A DNA stretch of 64,000 nucleotides from Pseudomonas chlororaphis subsp. chlororaphis. Lineage in GTDB: Bacteria; Pseudomonadota; Gammaproteobacteria; Pseudomonadales; Pseudomonadaceae. Positions 59,101 through 64,000 of this stretch are shown piece after piece (the stretch's first letter is position 1; each line of letters opens with the position of its first letter). Under the pieces are notes generated by a model. It had not been told where the DNA came from. It saw only the letters and a program-made list of their open reading frames with translations, and did no database searches. The DNA lies in contig NZ_CP027712.1 of assembly GCF_003945765.1 (NCBI RefSeq), positions 4,650,001 to 4,714,000 on the forward strand, written 5' to 3'. The translations under genes were made by a program, and so were the position numbers.

Positions 59101-62100
59101 TCATCGACCATGATCTGCATCGACCAGCCGTCGGAGACGATATGGTGCTGGACCAGCACCAGCACATGCTCCTGCGCGCTCAAGCGCAGCAGGCTGACCC
59201 GCAACAGCGGGCCCTGTTCCAGGTCGAACGGCCAGGCGATTTCCTCGTCCACCAGGCTTTCCAGCCGGGCTTCGTCGGCCTCGATCAAGCGGATCGCGAT
59301 GGCCCCTTCGGCGTCGATCACCTGCACGGTGCGTTCGCCGTCCTGCAACAGACGGGTGCGCAGGCTTTCGTGGCGCGCCACCAGGGCATCGAAACTGCGC
59401 TGCAAGGCGTCCAGGTCCAGCTTGCCCTTCAGGCGCAGGGCGCTGGGCACATGGTAGGCGGCGCTGTCGGGCTCCAGCTGCCAGAGGAACCACTGGCGTT
59501 CCTGGGCATAGGACAACGCCAGCGGCTGGCCACGTTCCAGGACCTGCATCGGCGGCGTGCCGGCCCCTTGCACCCCAGCGCAGGCGGCGGCGAAAGCGCC
59601 CAGGGTCGGCTGCTCGAACAAGGTCCGTAGCGGCACTTCCAGGTGCAGCTCATGACGGACCCGGGAGATGACCTGGGTGGCCATCAGCGAGTGCCCGCCG
59701 CGCGCGAAGAAGTGCTCGCCCAGGCCGACAGGCGCGCTTTGCAAGACGTCTTCCCAGATCGCCGCGAGCTGGCGCTGCAAGCGGGTTTGCGGCGCTTGAT
59801 AAGCCTCGCCGCCCTGAGTCTGGTCGGGTTTGGGCAGGGCCTTGCGGTCCAGCTTGCCGTTGTTGTTCAGCGGCAGGCGGTCGAGCAACAGCAGGTGGCT
59901 CGGCAGCATGTAGTCCGGCAACGAACGGGCCAGCGCCTGCAACAGTTGCGCGCGATAAGCGTCCTGCGATGGCGGGGTCGCCAGGGCCGGATCGCTGGCC
60001 ACCACATACGCCACCAGTTGCGCGCCCGCCGGGCTGTCCTGGGCGATCACCGCCGCCTCGCGCACCTGTTCCAGGGCTTGCAGGCAGGCTTCGATCTCGC
60101 CCGTTTCGATGCGGAAACCGCGAATCTTCACCTGATGGTCGATACGGCCGACGTACTCCAGGTCCGCGCCGTTGTAACGGGCCAGGTCACCGCTGCGATA
60201 GAGCCGCGCCCCCGGTTCGGCGGCGAAGGGGTCGGGCAGGAAACGCTCGGCGGTCAAGCCGGGGCGATCGAAATAACGCTGCGCCAGGCCGGACGACGCG
60301 CCAATGCACAGCTCACCGACACCACCGGCCGGCAACAGCTGGCCGGCGCTGTCGAGGACATAGAGCGTGCGTCCGCCAATGGCCCGGCCGATCGGCACGC
60401 CAAAGGCATCGCTGGCGTCTTCCAGGCGACACTCATGCACGCTGGAGACCACCGTGGCCTCGGTCGGGCCGTAGGTATTGAGCAGGCGCACATGCCCCAG
60501 GCCAGCCTCGTGCCACAGGCGCAGGCCTTCGACGGACATGGCTTCGCCGCCCACATGCATCTGGCGCAGGCGGCCCAGGGAACGCTTGGCGTCGATCGCG
60601 CACTCGCGGGCCAGCAGGTACCAGTAAGCCGCCGGCAAGTCGGCCAGGGTCACGCCATGGCGGACCATCTCGTCCGCCAGTTGCCCGACATCCCAGGGCT
60701 CGTCGCCACGCATGACCAGGGCCGCGCCGACGCAGAGTGGTGGATAGCACTGCTCGACAAAACCGTCGAAGCTCACGGTGGCGAACTGCAGAACCCGGTC
60801 CTCGGCCGTCAGCCGCGAATACTCCGCGGCGGTCTGGCAGAACTCGCGCAGCGCGCCGTGATCGATGGCCACGCCCTTGGGCAGGCCAGTGGAACCGGAG
60901 GTGTAGATCACATACGCCAGGTCGCTGGCGGCGGCGCGGTTCTGCGGATCGCTGTCGGCATACGCCGCCAGCTCAGTGTGCAGATCGTCCAGGCGCAACG
61001 CTGCCAAGCCCAGTCGCGGCAACGATGCCGGCAGTACCAGATCTTCCAGCAGCCCGGCTGCGCACAGCAGCAGGTCCAGGCGGCTGTCCTCGATCATGTA
61101 GGCCAGACGTTCGGCCGGGTATTTCGGGTCGAGCGGCACATAGGCCGCGCCGCTTTTGAGCACCGCCAGCAGGCTGACGATCAACTGCGGGCCTCGCCCC
61201 ATGGCCAGGCCGACCCGCTGGCCGGGCGCCACGCCCTGCTCCAGCAGGCGGTGCGCCAGGCGGTTGGCCAGGGCATTCAACTGGCCATAACTCAAGCGTT
61301 GGTCGCCGGCTTGCAGCGCCAGCGCGTCCGGGGTGGCGGCGGCCTGCGCGGCAAAACGCTGGTGCACCAGCTGTTCGCTGTGCAGGTGCAGCGCCTGGGG
61401 CTGGCTCACGGCGAGGACCGCGGCCTGCCCGGCGCCATCCAGCAGGCGCAGTTCGCCCAGCGGCGCCTGCGGCGAGACGACCATCTGCGCCAGCAGGTGC
61501 TGGAGGTCGGCGCTCAATTGCGCGACCTGGGCGGCGCTGAAGCGCGCCAGGTCATAGCTGAACTCCAGGCTCAGCCCGGCGCCGAGCTCGATGCCCAGGG
61601 TCAGCGGATAGTGGGTGCGCTCGTGGTTGTGCAGCTCACCGAACGCCAGTCCGGCCGGCGCGCCGCCCTTGAGGGCCTCGGCCACCGGGAAGTTCTCGAA
61701 CACCAGCAGGCTGTCGAACAGTGCCGTGCCCTGCTGCCCCGCCCAGCCCTGGATGTCGTAGAGCGGTATATGTTCGTACTCGCGCATGCTCAGGTTGAGG
61801 TTCTGCAGCGCGGCCAGCCACTGGTTCAGCGGCTGGTCCGGCGCCGCCGCGCAGACCAGCGGCAGGGTATTGATGAACAGCCCCAGTTGCTGCTCGATAC
61901 CCGGCAAGGCCGCCGAACGCCCGGCCACCGTGGCGCCGAAGACCACGCAATCCTGCCCGGTATAGCGTTGCAGCAGCAGGCCCCAGGCCGCTTGCACCAG
62001 GGTGTTGAGGGTGACCTTGTGCTGCCGGGCGAAGTCCGCCAGCCGCTGGGTCGCGGCTGCGTCCAGGGCCACTCGGTACTCGGCGCTGCCGCTGCCGTCG

Positions 62101-64000
62101 ACCGGCGGACGCAAGGCCTCGGCCAGCAATGTCGGGGTTTGCAGCGGGGCCAGCACGGCCTTCCAGAACTGTTCGCCAGCAGCGCTCGACTGCTGCTGCA
62201 ACCAGCCCAGGTAGTCGCTGTATTGACTCAAGGGCTGACTCAAGGGCTGGCCCGGGGCCTGTCCGGCATAGTCCTGGATCACTTCGGCGAGCAGCTGCGC
62301 GTTGCTCCAGCCGTCCATCAGGATGTGGTGGCTGGTGTAGATCAGGTGCCAGGCATCGTCGCCGCAGCGGACCAGTTGCAGGCGCAGCAGCGGCGCGCCG
62401 CTCAGTTCGAAACCACGCTTGCGCTCGGCGCTCGCCAGGATTTCGAGGTCCGCGGCGGCGTCCTCGATGACCTGCCATGGCAGGTCGACGTGACGGTGTA
62501 CCACCTGGTGCGCGACTTCCAGCCCCAGCCAGTGGAAGCTGCTGCGCAGGATCGCGTGGCGGTCCAGCGCGGCTTGCCAGGCACAAGCGAAGGCCTGGAG
62601 ATCCAGGCCGCGGATATCCAGGCGCAGCTGATTGATATAGGCCTCGGCCTGGGGCTCGTACAGGGTGTGGAACAGCATGCCCTGCTGCATCGGCGACAGC
62701 GGATAGAGGTCTTCGATGGCGCTGCTGTCCGGAGCCAGCGCATCCAGCTGAGCCTGGCCGATGGTCGCCAGTGGGAAGTCCGACGGCGTGGCCTGGCCGG
62801 CCGGGACCGTGCAGCAATGGGCGATCAGCGCCTTGAGCTCCAAGACATAGGCGTCGGCCAGGCGCTGCACGGTGGCGTCCTCGAACATCTCGTGGCTGAA
62901 ACCCCATTGCAGCGCCAGCTCGCCACCGTAGACCTGCCCTTCCAGGGTCAGCCAGTTGGCCAGCGGCGCATCCGGGTCCTGGGCGCGGCCGCTGCTTTCC
63001 ACGGCAGGGACCAGCAGCGCCGTGTCGTCGAACTGACGGTCGAACTGCCCCAGGTAGTTGAAGGTGATGCGCGGCGCCGGCAACGCCTGCAGCAGCTCGC
63101 GGCTGCCCGGCTCGCCCAGGTAACGCAGCAGGCCATAGCCCAGGCCTTTGCCCGGCACGGCGCGCAGTTGTTCCTTGATCGCCTTGATCGCGCTCGCCAG
63201 TTCGTCCTGGGGTTGCAGGCGGACCGGGAACAGGCTGGTGAACCAGCCGACGGTGCGGCTCAGGTCCAGGTCAGCGGACAGCTCTTCGCGAGCAAGGTTT
63301 TCACGGCCATGGCCTTCGAGCTGGATCAGTGCCGCGTCCTGCCCGCTCCAGCGGCAGAGCACCCGGGCCAGCGCGGTCAGCAGCAGGTCGTTGACCTGGG
63401 TGCGATAGGCCGCCGGCGCGCTTTGCAGCAGTTGCCGGGTCAGCTCGCTGTCCAGCCGCGATTCGATCTTGCGCTCCAGGCGATTGTGCAGGCCGCCTTG
63501 CGGGTTATCGCACGGCAGGTCGAGCCCGGCCTGTTGCTGCGCCTGCCAGTAAGGCAGTTGCGCCTCCATTTGCCGGACATGGCTTTGCAGTTGTTCGGCC
63601 CAGGCCTGGTAGGCGCTGGTCTTGGCCGGCAAGGCCACTGCGTTACCCGCCGCCAGCTGGCCGTAGGCGCGCTGCAGGTCCTCGAGCACGATGCGCCAGG
63701 ACACGCCGTCCACCACCAGGTGGTGGATGACCAGCAACAGGCGCTGGCTGCCATCGGCCAGATCCATCAGCGCGGCCCGCAACAACGGCCCCTGCTGCAG
63801 GTTCAGGCTGCGCTGGGCCTCGTCGCAGAGCACAGCCAGGGCTTCGGTGTTTTCAGCCTGGCACTGCCACAGGCCACTCTCGGCGAGCGGTGCGGCGTGG
63901 CTTTGCTGCCAGCCGTCGGCGCCCTGGACAAAACGCAGGCGCAGGGCGTCGTGATGATTGAGCACTGCCGTCAGCGCGCCTTCCAGCCACTGCGCGTGCA
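53184..64000 (-). CDS. pvdI: upstream pyoverdine NRPS (5' end outside window): ...E, C-A(Lys)-T, C-A(Gly)-T, C-A(fOHOrn)-T
   Basis: The frame is open from the stop at 53184 to the window's right edge, so the N-terminal part is missing; a GTG at 63965 is not the true start. In view, in protein order: most of an epimerase (63965-62850; 'VIHHLVVDGVSWRI'), DCL-type C (62770-61430), A (61390-59850; DGEDHGTVV, Lys), T (note 'FFARGGHSLMATQ' in place of FFELGG), C, A (58180-56700; DILQLGLIW, Gly), T, C, A (55020-53530; DGEVCGGVT, fOHOrn), T with 'FFELGGHSLLATQ' and a short tail ending 'DFLSELEAI', probably a docking end to the next NRPS. No epimerase follows the last module, so this fOHOrn should be L. 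The pvdI name is by analogy with PAO1 gene order; pvdJ is the alternative. Confidence 0.9.
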   Translation of the reverse strand, partial: HAQWLEGALTAVLNHHDALRLRFVQGADGWQQSHAAPLAESGLWQCQAENTEALAVLCDEAQRSLNLQQGPLLRAALMDLADGSQRLLLVIHHLVVDGVSWRIVLEDLQRAYGQLAAGNAVALPAKTSAYQAWAEQLQSHVRQMEAQLPYWQAQQQAGLDLPCDNPQGGLHNRLERKIESRLDSELTRQLLQSAPAAYRTQVNDLLLTALARVLCRWSGQDAALIQLEGHGRENLAREELSADLDLSRTVGWFTSLFPVRLQPQDELASAIKAIKEQLRAVPGKGLGYGLLRYLGEPGSRELLQALPAPRITFNYLGQFDRQFDDTALLVPAVESSGRAQDPDAPLANWLTLEGQVYGGELALQWGFSHEMFEDATVQRLADAYVLELKALIAHCCTVPAGQATPSDFPLATIGQAQLDALAPDSSAIEDLYPLSPMQQGMLFHTLYEPQAEAYINQLRLDIRGLDLQAFACAWQAALDRHAILRSSFHWLGLEVAHQVVHRHVDLPWQVIEDAAADLEILASAERKRGFELSGAPLLRLQLVRCGDDAWHLIYTSHHILMDGWSNAQLLAEVIQDYAGQAPGQPLSQPLSQYSDYLGWLQQQSSAAGEQFWKAVLAPLQTPTLLAEALRPPVDGSGSAEYRVALDAAATQRLADFARQHKVTLNTLVQAAWGLLLQRYTGQDCVVFGATVAGRSAALPGIEQQLGLFINTLPLVCAAAPDQPLNQWLAALQNLNLSMREYEHIPLYDIQGWAGQQGTALFDSLLVFENFPVAEALKGGAPAGLAFGELHNHERTHYPLTLGIELGAGLSLEFSYDLARFSAAQVAQLSADLQHLLAQMVVSPQAPLGELRLLDGAGQAAVLAVSQPQALHLHSEQLVHQRFAAQAAATPDALALQAGDQRLSYGQLNALANRLAHRLLEQGVAPGQRVGLAMGRGPQLIVSLLAVLKSGAAYVPLDPKYPAERLAYMIEDSRLDLLLCAAGLLEDLVLPASLPRLGLAALRLDDLHTELAAYADSDPQNRAAASDLAYVIYTSGSTGLPKGVAIDHGALREFCQTAAEYSRLTAEDRVLQFATVSFDGFVEQCYPPLCVGAALVMRGDEPWDVGQLADEMVRHGVTLADLPAAYWYLLARECAIDAKRSLGRLRQMHVGGEAMSVEGLRLWHEAGLGHVRLLNTYGPTEATVVSSVHECRLEDASDAFGVPIGRAIGGRTLYVLDSAGQLLPAGGVGELCIGASSGLAQRYFDRPGLTAERFLPDPFAAEPGARLYRSGDLARYNGADLEYVGRIDHQVKIRGFRIETGEIEACLQALEQVREAAVIAQDSPAGAQLVAYVVASDPALATPPSQDAYRAQLLQALARSLPDYMLPSHLLLLDRLPLNNNGKLDRKALPKPDQTQGGEAYQAPQTRLQRQLAAIWEDVLQSAPVGLGEHFFARGGHSLMATQVISRVRHELHLEVPLRTLFEQPTLGAFAAACAGVQGAGTPPMQVLERGQPLALSYAQERQWFLWQLEPDSAAYHVPSALRLKGKLDLDALQRSFDALVARHESLRTRLLQDGERTVQVIDAEGAIAIRLIEADEARLESLVDEEIAWPFDLEQGPLLRVSLLRLSAQEHVLVLVQHHIVSDGWSMQIMVDELVQLYAAYREGQDLQLPALPIQYADYAQWQRNWMEAGEKARQLDYWQTLLGGEQPVLELPLDRPRPALQSHRGARLDLALEPELVQQLKALAQREGVTMFMLLLAAFQTLLYRYSGQADIRIGVPIANRNRVETEHLLGFFVNTQVLKADIDAQMTFAGLLQQVRQRALQAQSHQDLPFEQLVEALQPERSLSHNPLFQVMFNHQSDARNTRQLPGLLMEGLQWNSHTAQFDLNLDTQETAEGLWASLTYASDLFEAATVERLMRHWQNLLQAVTTQASARLDDLPLLSEPQWQQIVHHWNATATAYPQDQGVHQFFEAQALAQPQAIALHCNGEALTYAELNRRANRLAHRLMDAGVGPDVLVAVALERSVEMVVGLLATLKAGGAYVPLDPQYPAERLAFMLEDSRAQVLLTQERLRERLQLPSGPRVLLVDGQGADAGFSTENPNAVQSPEHLAYVIYTSGSTGKPKGVMIRHQALSSFTSGMATTLGIGRDERMLSLTTFSFDIFALELYVPLSVGATVVLGDQALALDPQAILDLLQARAASVVQATPSTWRMLLDSERHSLLRGVKCLCGGEALPNDLAQRMLDLQGTVWNLYGPTETTIWSAAYRLCDAQPFVGRPIANTSLFILNADLAPCPVGATGELLIGGVGLARGYHGQAALTAERFVPDPFGGSGARLYRTGDLARYRADGVVEYIGRVDHQVKVRGFRIELGEIESRLRDQAEVREAVVLAENDRLVAYLVLQDVTRDATTEADQAVLRERFKAALRESLPDYMVPAYLLFLERMPLTPNGKLDRKALPKPDASLLQKRHVPAVSEKEQQVAAIWADILGAERIGLEDHFFELGGHSLLATRVVSRVRQALGIEVALKTLFEQPLLGDFVNALGNVASEVPAIHRISRDLPLPLSYAQERQWFLWQLEPQSAAYHIPSALRLKGWLDPAALQRSFDSLVARHESLRTHLQQDGQRTVQVIRAEATLDIALATTDEASLKARVMEEIARPFDLQQGPLLRVKLLRLAEDEHVLVLVQHHIVSDGWSMQVMVDELVQLYGAYSQGQDLHLPALPIQYADYAVWQRQWMEAGEKQRQLDYWMQQLGGEQPVLELPFDHPRPAVQSHRGARLDLRLDAQLLADLQTLAQGEGVTLFMLLLASFQALLHRYSGQEDIRVGVPIANRNRVETERLIGFFVNTQVLKADIDGQMTVAQLLQQVKQRALEAQAHQDLPFEQLVEALQPERSLSLSPLFQVMFNHRVTSADSQLQSMAQLDIDVVTWDEGVAQFDLALDIEEAPAELRASLSYATDLFEAATIERMARHWQNLLQGMVADRQQSLAQVVLLDDSEQQQILTLWDRTDAGFSAQRLVHELVADRARENPEAVAVLFGEQQLSYGELESRANRLARALIARGVGPEVRVAIAMPRSAEIMVAFLAVLKAGGVYVPLDVEYPRDRLLYMMQDSRAKLLLTHTAVQQQLPIPDGLDSLAVDRTQDWADYSDSAPNVALDGDNLAYVIYTSGSTGMPKGVAVSHGPLVAHIIATGERYEMTPADCELHFMSFAFDGSHEGWMHPLINGARVLIRDDSLWLPEHTYAQMHRHGVTVGVFPPVYLQQLAEHAERDGNPPAVRVYCFGGDAVAQSSYDLAWRALRPTYLFNGYGPTETVVTPLLWKARKGDPCGAAYAPIGELLGNRSGYVLDAQLNLQPIGVAGELYLGGEGVARGYLERPALTAERFVPDPFGAPGSRVYRSGDLTRGRPDGVVDYLGRVDHQVKVRGFRIELGEIEARLREQDSVREAVVVAQAGPSGKQLVGYIVTLDPTVAADAAAQATCRENLRRALKARLPDYMVPTHLMFLEQMPLTPNGKLDRKGLPLPDASLLQQEYVAPENELEQQIAAIWAEVLGLPRVGLNDHFFELGGHSLLATQITSRVHAELGLEVPLAALFQTESLQAYAKAAGDCRSGSTADFDDLRDFLSELEAI
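53707..54922. repeat. long direct repeat, copy in the last module of the upstream NRPS
   Basis: Partner of 47143-48358, in the same orientation. It encodes the adenylation domain with the same DGEVCGGVT pocket. Outside the repeat the two modules diverge: one carries an epimerase after its T domain, the other does not. Confidence 0.85.

Noticed and set aside
54696..59630. 1644-codon open frame on the plus strand
   Set aside because: Antisense shadow of the upstream NRPS gene, with the same low-information composition.
63963..63965. GTG at 63965 as start of the upstream NRPS
   Set aside because: The sequence before it ('WLEGALTAV') continues the epimerase domain in frame to the window edge, so the gene is simply truncated.

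Overview
The window is high-GC DNA from a fluorescent Pseudomonas (P. fluorescens / P. chlororaphis / P. protegens type; inferred from gene families and gene order, not from a search). Its right-hand two thirds (about 23.1-64 kb) is a pyoverdine siderophore locus. The left third is a mosaic of small metabolic, regulatory and transport genes.

Left part (1-22.6 kb). A truncated LysR gene opens the window. A LysR regulator then diverges from an Old Yellow Enzyme / pirin / YcaC-type hydrolase row whose last gene carries an in-frame stop codon. A related cluster (two YcaC-type hydrolases, pirin, divergent LysR) lies at 12.5-15.8 kb. Between them are ampR-ampC (chromosomal class C beta-lactamase and its regulator), a YecA/UPF0149 protein, a TauE/SafE permease, a DUF3087 membrane protein, a TerB/DUF533 protein, an AhpD-like protein and an MscS channel with a cyclic-nucleotide-binding domain. 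After 15.9 kb come a PaaI-type thioesterase, an aldo/keto reductase, two small receiver-like proteins lacking the phosphoacceptor Asp, and mgtC plus mgtA for Mg2+ homeostasis.

Pyoverdine locus (23.1-64 kb). Order: pvdA(-), fpvI-type ECF sigma(-), pvdR-pvdT-opmQ(+), pvdP(-), pvdM-pvdN-pvdO(+), pvdF(-), pvdE(+), fpvA(+), then two giant NRPS genes on the minus strand, the upstream one running off the right edge. PvdA and PvdF make N5-formyl-N5-hydroxyornithine. The NRPSs assemble the peptide, PvdE moves ferribactin to the periplasm, and PvdP/M/N/O mature the chromophore and side chain. PvdRT-OpmQ exports or recycles the product, and FpvA imports the ferric complex and signals to the ECF sigma factors. 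Five promoter boxes fit TAAAT-N16-CGT (one with a single mismatch), the signature of the PvdS sigma factor, and a Fur-like box precedes fpvI.

Reading the adenylation pockets by eye gives Lys-Gly-fOHOrn (upstream NRPS, after an epimerised residue) and Lys-D-fOHOrn-Ser-TE (terminal NRPS). This agrees with the pyoverdine I remember for P. fluorescens ATCC 13525 / P. chlororaphis. pvdS, pvdL, pvdH and fpvR are not in the window. Intergenic spaces carry many REP/REPIN-like inverted repeats.
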